Part shown: positions 1 through 8,390 of the stretch, piece after piece
Layout of the letters: each line of letters begins with the position of its first letter
Numbering within the stretch: position 1 is the stretch's first letter
Assembly (NCBI GenBank): GCA_041685075.1
Contig: JAWLGN010000053.1
Location: forward strand, 1-23,993
Direction of reading: 5' to 3'
From: JAMCRM01 sp041685075
GTDB taxonomy: Bacteria; Acidobacteriota; Terriglobia; Bryobacterales; Bryobacteraceae
DNA: 23,993 nucleotides
The notes under the pieces: model-generated
What the model was told of the DNA's origin: nothing
Seen by the model: only the letters and a program-made list of their open reading frames with translations
Database searches by the model: none
Position numbers and translations under genes: made by a program

Positions 1-124
1 TCGCCGGCGGCGCGCGGCGCCGAACCGTGGAGTTGAAGAAAACCGGCGCCCGCCAGACAGATTCCTGACAAACAGTTTGCAGCGGGGCGACGCCTGGTGC
101 GCGCCGGAGCAGTACCCTCCAGTC

Positions 125-703
125 ATGAAGGTTCTGCTGTGGTGCACTGCTGTAGCGCTGGCCGCCGGGCCGGGCTTCGCGCAGCCGAAAGCCGTGGAGC
201 TATACCTTACCGGGGGGTTTCTCAAGGGCGGGGGAGACGAGAGTTCCGTGGGCAGCGCCCCCTGCTGGGGAGGCGCCCTGACGGTTCCGCTGACCCGCAG
301 GCTGGCGGTGGACATCGGCGCGCAAAACGCCCGGATAGCGCGGGAGCGACCGCCGAGCACTTACTATCGCGTGCGCCGGTGGGTCGTCAGCCCGGCGTTG
401 CTCTACCGCTTTGGAAATGCGCGTGTCTACGGCTTCGTCGGCGGCGGCGTGGGGGCGGAGGTCAACCGCAGCGTCACCATCGAGGGCAACTTCCTCCCGG
501 ACTACCGCCCGGTGGGGTGGGAGGAGATCGGCCCCGGGGTGTGGAAGACCTCGAACGCGTCGCGGCGAAACACCTTTCATGTCCGCGGAGGCTTCGTCGC
601 GGCGCCGGCCCGCCATTGGGTGGTGCGGGTGGACCTCGACGCGGCCTGGGCGTACGTGCTGCCGAACGTGGGGGTGAAGGTGGGGCTCGGGTACCGGTTT
701 TAG
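125..703 (+). CDS. Small outer-membrane beta-barrel protein
   Basis: The 192-residue product begins with a clear Sec signal peptide (Lys-2, then a hydrophobic stretch, predicted cleavage after GFA before Gln-20). The mature part is rich in alternating hydrophobic/aromatic and Gly strands, for example ALLYRF, VYGFVGGGVGAEV, HWVVRVDLDAAWAY, and ends GLGYRF. A terminal Phe is typical of outer-membrane barrels recognised by the BAM complex. Its size suits an 8-stranded OmpA/OmpW-like barrel. I chose the ATG at 125 rather than the in-frame ATG at 77 because the signal peptide begins there; there is no strong Shine-Dalgarno at either. No catalytic motif is visible and the exact family is not recognised. 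The gene stands alone, 178 bp ahead of the next gene. The barrel call is inference from composition and C-terminus. Confidence 0.7.
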   Translation: MKVLLWCTAVALAAGPGFAQPKAVELYLTGGFLKGGGDESSVGSAPCWGGALTVPLTRRLAVDIGAQNARIARERPPSTYYRVRRWVVSPALLYRFGNARVYGFVGGGVGAEVNRSVTIEGNFLPDYRPVGWEEIGPGVWKTSNASRRNTFHVRGGFVAAPARHWVVRVDLDAAWAYVLPNVGVKVGLGYRF

Positions 704-881
704 CGCCGCACCTGTGCGTACCGTGACGGCCTTTTCGTACCTGGCGGAAGAGCATCTGCTACGTTGCCTGGCGGGCGGCAAAGTGAGGGCTCGGCGCCGG
801 TTGGAGAGGCGCGTGCATTCCTGGTAGTCGCCCGGCAGGTAACTCGCAGGCAAGGGCACTTCAAGGTAAGGAGAAAGCCAA
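704..881. other. Intergenic gap upstream of chloroperoxidase gene
   Basis: This 178-bp gap between the barrel protein and the hydrolase holds no ORF with recognisable homology. It presumably carries the promoter of the hydrolase-SDR pair, but I find no convincing -35/-10 pair. The only clear element is the Shine-Dalgarno AAGGAG at 868-873, eight bases before the GTG at 882, which decides that start. Confidence 0.5.
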
Positions 882-1730
882 GTGTACACTGTCACGACCA
901 GGGATGGGGCCGAGATCTACTACCAGGATTGGGGCGGGGCCGGACAACCCATTGTATTCAGCCACGGCTGGCCGCTTTCGTCGGATGCGTGGGCGGGACA
1001 AATGCTCTTTTTCTCGCAACGCGGCTATCGGGTGATCGCGCATGACCGGCGTGGTCACGGCCGTTCGACCCGGACATCCAACCACAATGACATGGACAGC
1101 TATGCCGACGACCTGGAGGCTGTGCTGGAAAAGCTGAACGTCCAGAACGTCGTGCTGGTCGGCCACTCCACGGGCGGCGGCGAAGTGGCGCAATACATCG
1201 GCCGCCACGGGACCAGGCGGGTGGCCAGGGCGGTTCTGATTTCCGCGGTGCCGCCCATCATGGTCAAGACAGAGACGAATCCCGAGGGGCTCCCCATCGA
1301 AGTTTTCGACGGCCTGCGCGCCGCCGTTGCGAAGGACCACTCCCAGTTCTACAAAGATTTCGCCGTGATGTTCTATGGCGCCAACCGGCCCGGCGCCAAG
1401 GTATCGCAAGGCTTGCTCGACGAGATCTGGCTATTGAGCATGCAGGCAGGGGTGCAGAACGTATACCAGTGCATCAAGGCCTTTTCCGAGACTGATTTCA
1501 CCGAAGATCTCAAGAAGTTCGATGTTCCCACCCTGTTGCTTCATGGCGAGGACGATCAGATCGTGCCTGTAGGGGCGGCGGCAAAGAAAGCGGCCAAACT
1601 GATTCGCGACGCAGAGGCGATCTACTATCCGGGTGCTCCGCACGGCATTCCCGCAACCCACATGGAACAGGTCAACAGCGACCTGCTGCGGTTTCTGAAC
1701 AAGGGCGGCCAGGCGTTCAGGGCTGCCTGA
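882..1730 (+). CDS. Alpha/beta hydrolase, cofactor-free chloroperoxidase/arylesterase type
   Basis: The 282-residue protein matches the non-heme (metal-free) chloroperoxidase/arylesterase branch of the alpha/beta hydrolase fold in length and motif order. The oxyanion-hole region is SHGWPLSSDAW (27-37), followed by HDRRGHGRS (54-62). The nucleophile elbow is GHSTGG with Ser-96, the acid is Asp-225 in HGEDDQIVP, and the base is His-254 in GAPHG, so the Ser-Asp-His triad is complete. There is no signal peptide, so it should be cytoplasmic. Family members hydrolyse esters and catalyse perhydrolysis to peracids; the native substrate cannot be told from sequence. It starts with GTG, supported by AAGGAG eight bases upstream. 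It is probably co-transcribed with the SDR gene 27 bp downstream. Confidence 0.9.
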   Translation: MYTVTTRDGAEIYYQDWGGAGQPIVFSHGWPLSSDAWAGQMLFFSQRGYRVIAHDRRGHGRSTRTSNHNDMDSYADDLEAVLEKLNVQNVVLVGHSTGGGEVAQYIGRHGTRRVARAVLISAVPPIMVKTETNPEGLPIEVFDGLRAAVAKDHSQFYKDFAVMFYGANRPGAKVSQGLLDEIWLLSMQAGVQNVYQCIKAFSETDFTEDLKKFDVPTLLLHGEDDQIVPVGAAAKKAAKLIRDAEAIYYPGAPHGIPATHMEQVNSDLLRFLNKGGQAFRAA

Positions 1731-1757
1731 GGCTTTGCCGGCAGCAAGAGGTTCGTC

Positions 1758-2519
1758 ATGAGCATAAAGATTGTGGTGATTGGTGGAACCGGCCTCATCG
1801 GTTCAAAGTTGATGGAAAAATTGGCGGCGCGCGGCTATGAAGCCGTTGCGGCTGCGCCCAACACGGGGGTGAATACTCTCACCGGCGAGGGGTTGGCCGA
1901 AGTTCTCAAGAACGCTTCGGTGGTGGTGGACGTCTCGAACTCGCCCTCCTTCGAAGAGAGAGCGGTGATGGAGTTCTTCCAGACCTCGACTCGCAACCTG
2001 CTCTCCTATGGAGCCAAGGCGGGGGTGAAGCATCACGTCGCGTTATCGGTGGTCGGCGCGGAGCGTCTCCAGGAGAGCGCATACATTCGCGCCAAGATCG
2101 CGCAGGAGAAGCTCATCAAAGAATCCGGAATGCCGTACTCGATCGTGCACGCCACCCAGTTCTTCGAGTTCGTGACGAGGATGGCCGATGAGGCCACTAG
2201 TGAAAACCAGGTTCGCGTTCCAGACGCGTTCATTCAACCCATCGCTGCCGGCGACGTGGCTGAGGCGGTCGCCAGGGTCGCGGTCGGCCCGCCGCTGAAC
2301 GGCATGGTGGAAGTGGCGGGGCCGGAGCGGTTCCGATTCGACGAGTTTATCCGGCGAGGTCTCCGGGCTCGAAATGATGCGCGCGAAGTTGTGGTGGATC
2401 CTCATGCGCGATATTTCGGCGCCCAGATCGGCGAACTGACCCTGGTCGCCTCGGACGAGGCGCAACTCGGTGAGACGCGCTTCGAGAGCTGGCTCAGGCC
2501 GGCGATTTCCGCGAGGTAG
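1758..2519 (+). CDS. NmrA-like/atypical SDR NAD(P)-binding protein
   Basis: The 253-residue protein opens with a Rossmann beta-alpha-beta and the atypical SDR glycine motif GGTGLIG (9-15). A DVSNSPSFEE segment follows (about 58-67), then SVVGAERL and a YIRAKIAQEKLIKESG helix carrying Tyr and Lys, and a C-terminal WL ending. This layout fits SDR_a5/NmrA-like (YbjT-type) proteins, which bind NAD(P)(H) and act as redox enzymes or redox sensors; the substrate is unknown. The classical SDR YxxxK is only approximated by Y-I-R-A-K. AAGAGG at 1746-1751, six bases before the ATG, supports the start. It sits 27 bp behind the chloroperoxidase-type hydrolase, a pairing that suggests an oxidative or xenobiotic detoxification role (inference). 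Confidence 0.85.
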   Translation: MSIKIVVIGGTGLIGSKLMEKLAARGYEAVAAAPNTGVNTLTGEGLAEVLKNASVVVDVSNSPSFEERAVMEFFQTSTRNLLSYGAKAGVKHHVALSVVGAERLQESAYIRAKIAQEKLIKESGMPYSIVHATQFFEFVTRMADEATSENQVRVPDAFIQPIAAGDVAEAVARVAVGPPLNGMVEVAGPERFRFDEFIRRGLRARNDAREVVVDPHARYFGAQIGELTLVASDEAQLGETRFESWLRPAISAR

Positions 2520-2589
2520 TCGAGAAAGGCGCGCCCGCACCGGCACGGGCGAACACGATCGCCACCATCCAGGGTGCAGGCGGGCACCA

Positions 2590-2742
2590 TTCCGTTTGTC
2601 CGGCTGTCAAGGCCTCATCCTTTTGACTAGTATCGGGCGCAAAACCGGTGAACAGGTCGACCGGTTGGCTCGCGCCACAATGCTGCAGATCATGAGACGA
2701 TGGTATGCGTCATTGGCCGGAGCCAACGACGGAAAATTATGA
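2590..2742 (+). pseudogene. Possible remnant of F420-type nitroreductase (DUF385-like)
   Basis: In the frame with codons starting at 2614 the sequence reads LILLTSIGRKTGEQ (2614-2655). This resembles the conserved LLLTTxGRKSG segment of deazaflavin-dependent nitroreductases. A little further on comes RWYASLAGAND, faintly like the family's later WYxNLxANP segment, as if the middle had been deleted. The frame is open back to about 2470, but the upstream part overlaps the SDR gene in another frame and has no family resemblance. Its TGA (2740-2742) overlaps the ATG of the next gene. This is a short similarity recalled from memory; chance resemblance in high-GC DNA is quite possible. The rest of the 2520-2738 gap shows nothing else recognisable. 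Confidence 0.25.
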
Positions 2743-4067
2743 CTACCATTAGCAGGCGATCGATGCTTTATTCTCTGGTGCCCGCGGCGGTGCTGGGCGC
2801 CAACGACACCGTCAACGTCGCGGTGATCGGGGTGGGAGGGCGCGGCCGCGCGCACATCACGATGTTGGGCAAGCAGGAGAAATGCCGCATCGCCGCAGTC
2901 TGCGACATCAACCAGGAAGCCCAGGAGCGCGCTGTGGCGCAGGTAGCGAAACTGCAGGGCCATCAGCCGAAGGCTTATGGCGATATGCGGCGGCTCTTCG
3001 AGGACCGGGAAATAGACGCCGTCGCCATGGCTACCCCCAACCACTGGCACGCGTTGGGCATGATCTGGGCCTGCCAGGCGGGCAAGGACGTGTACGTGGA
3101 AAAGCCCGCTTCCCACAACCTGTGGGAGGGCCAGCGCATGATCGAGGCCGCGCGCAAGTACAAGCGCATGGTGCAGGTGGGGTCGCAAAGCCGCAGCACG
3201 GCGGTGAAGATCCGGGCCATCGAACTCCTCAAGCAGGGCGTGATCGGCAAGGTCTACATGGCCAAGGGGCTGTGCTACAAGTGGCGGCCCTCGATCGGCC
3301 GCACGCCGAACGAGCCGACGCCGCCCGGCGTCAACTGGGACCTGTTCCTCGGACCGGCGCCGATGCGCCCCTTCAGCCGGAATCGCTTCCGCTATAACTG
3401 GCACTGGTTCTGGGATACCGGCAACGGCGACCTGGGCAACCAGGGCGTGCACGAGGTGGATATCTGTCTCTGGGGACTCGGAGAAAACGGCCTGCCGAAA
3501 TCGGTGGTCTCCACCGGCGGCAAGTACCTCTATGAGGACGACCAGGAGACCCCCAACGTGCAATCGGCGGTCTTCGACTACGGCGACCGGCGGATGGTCT
3601 TCGAAGTACACGGGCTGCACACCGGCACCGACAGCGACGTGGCCGGCAGCGGCGGCAATATCGTCGGCAATGTCTTCTATGGCAGCGAGGGATACCTGGC
3701 CGTCGATCCGGCAGGCTTTCGGGTTTTCAAGGGCAGCGGCTGCCCTGCCACGGCATCGGCACCGTCGCGCTGCCGGCGCGAGAAGGTGATGGAGGAAAAA
3801 GCCGTGGGACCCGAGGGCGGATACGACGGGACCGCGCATTTCGCCAGCTTCCTCAAGGCGGTGCGAAGCCGCAACGCGGGCGACCTTACCGCCCCGATTG
3901 AGGTAGGGGTGCGGGCCGCGGCGCTGTGCCACCTGGCCAACATCAGTTACCGGCTGGGCCGCAGGCTGGCGTTCGACCCGGCGCAGATGCGGTTCAGCGA
4001 CGCCGATGCCAACCGCATGCTGAGCCGCGAGTATCGCGCGCCGTATGTAGTGCCGGACCGGGTCTGA
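2739..4067 (+). CDS. Tat-exported Gfo/Idh/MocA family oxidoreductase
   Basis: The product is a 442-residue NAD(P)-dependent sugar-type oxidoreductase. The N-terminus MTTISRRSMLYSLVPAAVLGA is a short twin-arginine signal (SRRSML), implying folded export with bound cofactor. The Rossmann motif VAVIGVGGRGRAH follows at about residues 28-40, then the EKPASH motif carrying the conserved family Lys, and a C-terminal domain with NWHWFWDTGNGDLGNQGVHEVD. The ATG at 2739 is preferred over 2700 because it places the Tat motif at the N-terminus; its ribosome site is weak. The extreme C-terminus SREYRAPYVVPDRV is repeated immediately after the stop (see findings). A large TonB receptor and a DUF1080 protein follow on the same strand, suggesting periplasmic carbohydrate oxidation. 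The exact sugar is unknown. Confidence 0.9.
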   Translation: MTTISRRSMLYSLVPAAVLGANDTVNVAVIGVGGRGRAHITMLGKQEKCRIAAVCDINQEAQERAVAQVAKLQGHQPKAYGDMRRLFEDREIDAVAMATPNHWHALGMIWACQAGKDVYVEKPASHNLWEGQRMIEAARKYKRMVQVGSQSRSTAVKIRAIELLKQGVIGKVYMAKGLCYKWRPSIGRTPNEPTPPGVNWDLFLGPAPMRPFSRNRFRYNWHWFWDTGNGDLGNQGVHEVDICLWGLGENGLPKSVVSTGGKYLYEDDQETPNVQSAVFDYGDRRMVFEVHGLHTGTDSDVAGSGGNIVGNVFYGSEGYLAVDPAGFRVFKGSGCPATASAPSRCRREKVMEEKAVGPEGGYDGTAHFASFLKAVRSRNAGDLTAPIEVGVRAAALCHLANISYRLGRRLAFDPAQMRFSDADANRMLSREYRAPYVVPDRV

Positions 4068-4132
4068 AGCCGCGAGTATCGCGCTCCGTGTGTAGTGCCG
4101 GGTCGGGTATGATCGTGCCCGATCGGGTTTAA
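4023..4132 (+). repeat. Tandem 45-bp repeat spanning a gene end and its stop codon
   Basis: Unit 1 (4023-4067) is the last 14 codons plus TGA of the oxidoreductase gene. Unit 2 (4068-4112) follows directly, is also 45 bp, and matches 40 of 45 positions. In the same frame it encodes SREYRAPCVVPGRV and ends in its own TGA. A partial third unit (4115-4132) matches the end of unit 1 at 14 of 18 positions and ends in TAA; read in its own frame it again gives VPDRV-stop. Because the unit length is a multiple of three and includes the stop, units 2 and 3 are untranslated unless the first stop is read through. Confidence 0.85.
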
Positions 4133-4156
4133 AATCCAGAAACTCAGAGGGACTTC

Positions 4157-7100
4157 ATGAAGACAGCCATTGCTCTTGTGCTGGCTTTTGGCGCTCCGCT
4201 TGCAGCCCAGGACACGCGGGGCCAGATCGTCGGCCGTGTAGAGGACTCCTCTCAAGCGGTCATCGCGGGGGCGGAGGTGCGTGCCACGAACCTCGCCACC
4301 AACGTCACCACCACCGCCCGGACCAACCAGACCGGCGATTATCTGCTGCCGTACCTGGTGCCCGGAACCTACAGGTTAGCCGTAGCTCTCGAGGGCTTCC
4401 GCGAATTCGTTCGCGAAGAGATTCCCATCCGCATCGGCGACCGCGTGACCATCGACGTCGTGCTCCAGCCCGGCGCTATCACGGAGCGCGTGGTGGTGGA
4501 GGCCAGGGCTCCCCTGCTGGAGCAGGCCAGCGCTTCCATGGGGCAGGTGATCGATACCCGGCGCGTTGCGGAACTGCCCCTTCGGGAAGGCAACCCGATG
4601 CTGCTGGCCAACACGGTCCCCGGGGTGATGAATTTCGCGGGCACTTCCTCTACGGACCCCTCCTCCGTGAACGGGTCGTCGGCCTTTTCCACCAGCGGCA
4701 CCCGTTCCGCGAATAACGACATGACCCTGGACGGCGTGGCCAATACGGCCCGCAGCACCGTGGCCTACGTGCCGCCGGTGGACGTGGTGGAGGAGTTTCG
4801 CATTCAGACCGCTTCGTTCGACGCCAGCCAGGGTTTCACTCCCGGAAGTGTGGTCAACGTGACCCTGAAGTCCGGGACCAACCAGTTGCACGGCTCGGCA
4901 TACGAGTTTCTGCAGAACGACGCGCTCAACGCCAACCGGTTCTTCTCCAATATGTCCGGGCAGCCGAAGCCACCCCTGCGCTTCAACCGGTGGGGCATCA
5001 ACGGCAACGGCCCGGTCTATATTCCCAAGCTCTACGACGGAAGAAATCGCACGTTCTGGATGTTCGGCTACGAGGATTCGCGCAGCCGCCAGCAGCGCGG
5101 CACGTATTCCAATACCGTGCCCACCGCCGCCGAGAGGGCGGGCGATTTCTCCGCCTTGCTCGGCATCGGCCCGCAATACCAGCTCTACGATCCCATGACC
5201 ACGAAGCCGGCGGCCAACAACCGGTTTCAACGCGAGCCCTTCCCCGGCAACGTGCTGCCCGCCAGCCGCATCAGCCCCATATCGCAGAAGCTCGCCCAGC
5301 TCTGGTATGCGCCCAACGTGCCCGGCACGGTAGACGGCTCCCTGAACTACACCGACCCGGGGCCGGAAAGCGTGAACTACGGCAGCCAGTTGTTCCGCGT
5401 CGATCACAACATCAGCGAGCGGCACCGCTTCTTCGTGCGTGGCAACCTGGGCAAGCGCGATCAGCAGTTCGATACGCGTTTCGGGGAGGCGCAGGGTGCC
5501 TTGTTCCACCGGTTCATGCGGGGTCTCGCGATCGACGACGTCTATACCTTCGGCCCCGGGCTGCTCCTCAACGTGCGCTATGGCTATGCGCGATTCATCG
5601 AGCAGAACATTCCCTTGCAGGACAAGTTCGACCTGGCATCCCTGGGGTTTGCGCCGGAGTTCATCGCCGAAGTCGGGCAGGGGCCGGCCGGTTCGGTGAA
5701 GCTGCCGTACCTGAACATATCCGGCTACGCGCCCTTCGGAAACCAGGCGCTCAACAACCGCGCCAACGACGCACACACCCTCGGGGGCACCGTGACCCAC
5801 GTGGTGCGCAGCCACATGCTGCGCTATGGGGCGGAGTACCGGGTGTACCGCGATAACACCTACCAGCTCGGCCAATCGTCGGGGCAGCTCGACTTCGGAA
5901 CCAGCTTCACCAACGGGCCGCTCGATAGCTCCCCGGCGTCGCCCAAAGGCGGCGGGCTGGCCAATTTCCTCCTGGGCATCCCCACCGGCGGGAGCATCGT
6001 CAGCAACGATTCCTGGGCCTATCAGAACAGCGAGTTCGGGCTGTTTCTGCAGGACGACTGGAAGGTCTCCCGCCGCCTCACGCTCTCCGTAGGACTGCGG
6101 TACGAGATTCCGGGGCCCCTGACGGAGCGCTACAACCGCAGCGTCGGCGGTTTCGACTTCTCCACCCCCAGCCCGGTCGAGGCCGCCGCGCGCGCCCGGT
6201 ACGCCATGAATCCGATCGCGGAGGTGCCGGTGGAGGCTTTCCGCGCGCTGGGCGGCCTGACGTTTCCCGGCGTCGACGGGCGCTCCCGGAACCTGCTTCG
6301 TGCGGATCGCAACAACTTCGCGCCCCGCATCGGTATTGCATTCACCCTGGATCCCCGGACGGTTCTGCGCGGCGGCTACGGCATCTTCTACGACCAGTTG
6401 GGCACCTCGCGCCTCAGCTTCAACCAGACCGGTTTCAGCCGCACCACCTCCCTGGTCTCCACGGTCGACAACGGACAGACCTACATCGCCAGCATTGCCA
6501 ACCCTTTTCCGAACGGCTTCGAGCACGCCAGCGGCACCGCCGCGGGGCTGGCCACCAACATGGGCCGGTCGGTCAGTTTCTACAACGAGGACCTGGTGAA
6601 TCCGTACATGCAGCGCTGGCAGTGGAGCGTGCAGCGCGAATTGCCCCAGAACGCCATGCTCGAAGTGGCCTATGTGGGCAACCGCGGGACCAAGCTGCGC
6701 ACCAGCCGCCAGGCGAATCCCATCCCCCGCCAGTACCTCAGCAGCTCGCCGGTGCGCGACCAGAACACCATCGACTACCTCAGCGCCGCGGTGCCGAATC
6801 CTTTCTACCCGCTGCTGGCCGGCACGGGGCTCTCCGGAACCAATACCACGCGAGGCCAGCTACTGCGGCCCTACCCCCATTTCACGGGCATCAGCCGCGA
6901 CATCCAGCAGGGCTACTCCTGGTATCACTCGATGCAGACGCGGTTCGAAAAGCGCTTCGCCACGGGCTATACGTTGAACGTGTCCTGGACCTGGTCGAAG
7001 TTCATGGAAGCCACGGGATACCTGAACGAGACCGACCCCATGCCGGAGCGGGTCATCTCGGACCAGGACCGGACGCATCGCGTGGTGGTGACCGGCGTGT

Positions 7101-7603
7101 ACGAACTGCCATTCGGCCGCGGGCGGCGCTGGGGTTCTCAATGGCCCGGCGTGCTCCGAGCCGTGCTCGGGGGCTGGCAGTTATCCAACATCTACCAGTA
7201 CCAGAGCGGCCCGGCGCTGGGCTTTGGCAACGCCATTTTCAACGGCGACCTGGCCGACATCCCGCTCTCAGCCGGGGAGCGCAGCCGCACCCGCTGGTTC
7301 AACACCGGCGCCGGCTTCGAGACCGATAGCCGCCGGCAACTGGGATCGAATATCCGCACCATGCCCTCGCGCTTTTCCGGCATCCGGGGGGATAGCATGA
7401 ACAACTGGGACTTTTCGGTGGTGAAGATCTTCGGGATTTCCGAAGGCGTCAAGCTGCACTTCCGCAGCGAGTTCATCAACGCGTTCAACACGGTTATGTT
7501 CAATAATCCCAATACCAATCCGAGCAACACGGCTTTCGGGGTTGTCTCCGGAGAGGTGTCGAAACCGCGCACGGTGCAGTTCGCGCTGCGCCTGGTCTGG
7601 TAG
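4157..7603 (+). CDS. TonB-dependent receptor, Oar-like, with carboxypeptidase-regulatory domain
   Basis: The 1148-residue outer-membrane protein starts with a signal peptide (cleavage near LAAQ, residue ~17). A carboxypeptidase-regulatory/CnaB-like beta-sandwich follows (about 20-110; GRVEDSSQAVIAGAEV, GDYLLPYLVPGTYRL). Then comes a plug-like segment (about 115-240; ELPLREGNPMLLAN, TLDGVAN) and a long beta barrel ending RTVQFALRLVW with a terminal aromatic. Such proteins take up large substrates, often oligosaccharides, using TonB-ExbBD energy; members of this type are strongly expanded in Solibacter-like Acidobacteria. AGAGGGA at 4146-4152, four bases before the ATG, supports the start, and an AT-rich TTTAAAAT at 4128-4135 may be a -10 element. 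The next gene begins two bases after its stop, so the two are almost certainly co-translated. The substrate is not determinable. Confidence 0.92.
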   Translation: MKTAIALVLAFGAPLAAQDTRGQIVGRVEDSSQAVIAGAEVRATNLATNVTTTARTNQTGDYLLPYLVPGTYRLAVALEGFREFVREEIPIRIGDRVTIDVVLQPGAITERVVVEARAPLLEQASASMGQVIDTRRVAELPLREGNPMLLANTVPGVMNFAGTSSTDPSSVNGSSAFSTSGTRSANNDMTLDGVANTARSTVAYVPPVDVVEEFRIQTASFDASQGFTPGSVVNVTLKSGTNQLHGSAYEFLQNDALNANRFFSNMSGQPKPPLRFNRWGINGNGPVYIPKLYDGRNRTFWMFGYEDSRSRQQRGTYSNTVPTAAERAGDFSALLGIGPQYQLYDPMTTKPAANNRFQREPFPGNVLPASRISPISQKLAQLWYAPNVPGTVDGSLNYTDPGPESVNYGSQLFRVDHNISERHRFFVRGNLGKRDQQFDTRFGEAQGALFHRFMRGLAIDDVYTFGPGLLLNVRYGYARFIEQNIPLQDKFDLASLGFAPEFIAEVGQGPAGSVKLPYLNISGYAPFGNQALNNRANDAHTLGGTVTHVVRSHMLRYGAEYRVYRDNTYQLGQSSGQLDFGTSFTNGPLDSSPASPKGGGLANFLLGIPTGGSIVSNDSWAYQNSEFGLFLQDDWKVSRRLTLSVGLRYEIPGPLTERYNRSVGGFDFSTPSPVEAAARARYAMNPIAEVPVEAFRALGGLTFPGVDGRSRNLLRADRNNFAPRIGIAFTLDPRTVLRGGYGIFYDQLGTSRLSFNQTGFSRTTSLVSTVDNGQTYIASIANPFPNGFEHASGTAAGLATNMGRSVSFYNEDLVNPYMQRWQWSVQRELPQNAMLEVAYVGNRGTKLRTSRQANPIPRQYLSSSPVRDQNTIDYLSAAVPNPFYPLLAGTGLSGTNTTRGQLLRPYPHFTGISRDIQQGYSWYHSMQTRFEKRFATGYTLNVSWTWSKFMEATGYLNETDPMPERVISDQDRTHRVVVTGVYELPFGRGRRWGSQWPGVLRAVLGGWQLSNIYQYQSGPALGFGNAIFNGDLADIPLSAGERSRTRWFNTGAGFETDSRRQLGSNIRTMPSRFSGIRGDSMNNWDFSVVKIFGISEGVKLHFRSEFINAFNTVMFNNPNTNPSNTAFGVVSGEVSKPRTVQFALRLVW

Positions 7604-7605
7604 CC

Positions 7606-8382
7606 ATGTCACGGGCATGGCTGGCCATCTTCTTCTGGGCGCTCGCTCCGGCCGGCGCCCAGCTTCCCGACATCTATACCGGGGAGAGATATGGCGACCC
7701 TCCGTTCCTCTGGCAGTCCGGGTGGCGGCCCCTGCTGAACGGCAAGGACCTGAGCGGATGGCAGGGCGACGGAGGAAAGCCCCACGGCTGGACCACCACC
7801 CGGGGCGTAACCTGGCGGCGCATCTTCGACCCCAAGCGCCTGAGCTTCACCGTGGGATCCGGGGACCGCATCGTCAATGGCCGCGAAGGCCGCACCGTCA
7901 ACCTGGTGAGCGAAGAGACCTTCGGCGACTTCGAACTATATCTCGAGTTCATGCTGGCCAGGGGATCTAACTCGGGCGTGTTTTTCAACGCCAGCTACGA
8001 ACTACAGTTATTCGACAGTTACGGCTTCGATGGAGCGCTGATGCCGGGAGATAACGGCGCCATCTACCGGCTCTGGAACGGCACGGGTGGTTGGCCGCCG
8101 CGCACGAACGCCAGCCGGCCGCCGGGCGCCTGGCAGTCCGTGTGGGTCTGGTTTCAAGCGCCGCGGTTCGAGGACGGCAAGAAGGTCGCCAGCGCGCGTT
8201 TTCTTCGGGTTTTGCTCAACGAGACCCTGGTGCACGAAGATGTGGAAGTGGCCGGTCCCACCGGCAGCCGCAGAAACCGCGCCGAAACGCCCGAGGGACC
8301 CATCGTGCTGCAAGGCGACCACGGGCCGGTGGCGTTCCGGAACATCTATGTCCGGCCCCTGGGCGCCGGCAGCCGGCAATAA
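7606..8382 (+). CDS. DUF1080 / 3-keto-disaccharide hydrolase family protein
   Basis: The 258-residue exported protein has a signal peptide (cleavage near AGAQ, residue ~19) and a single DUF1080-type LamG-like jelly-roll domain. Characteristic pieces are FxPLLNGKDLSGW-like WRPLLNGKDLSGW (40-52), FGDFELYLEFML and the GSNSGVFF...YELQLFDSYG core, then a late GPIVLQGDHGPVAFRNIYVRPL strand. Members of this family have been reported to cleave 3-keto glycosides; others may be lectin-like. The start is the ATG two bases after the TonB receptor stop, so it depends on translational coupling. Together with the Gfo/Idh/MocA oxidoreductase two genes upstream, it fits an oxidise-then-cleave scheme in the periplasm (inference). 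It ends eight bases from the convergent ZIP transporter gene. Confidence 0.88.
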   Translation: MSRAWLAIFFWALAPAGAQLPDIYTGERYGDPPFLWQSGWRPLLNGKDLSGWQGDGGKPHGWTTTRGVTWRRIFDPKRLSFTVGSGDRIVNGREGRTVNLVSEETFGDFELYLEFMLARGSNSGVFFNASYELQLFDSYGFDGALMPGDNGAIYRLWNGTGGWPPRTNASRPPGAWQSVWVWFQAPRFEDGKKVASARFLRVLLNETLVHEDVEVAGPTGSRRNRAETPEGPIVLQGDHGPVAFRNIYVRPLGAGSRQ

Positions 8383-8390
8383 CCGCCGCT

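Noticed and set aside
69..79. Small palindrome CAAAC-A-GTTTG upstream of the barrel protein gene
   Set aside because: Five-base arms are too short to call an operator, and no regulator is nearby.
4376..6526. Long open frame (716 codons) antisense to the TonB receptor gene
   Set aside because: It is a typical high-GC shadow of the real gene's codon-position bias, with no recognisable domain and a low-complexity composition. The same applies to the antisense frames at 2607-3932, 9978-12086, 12528-14006 and 17979-20423.
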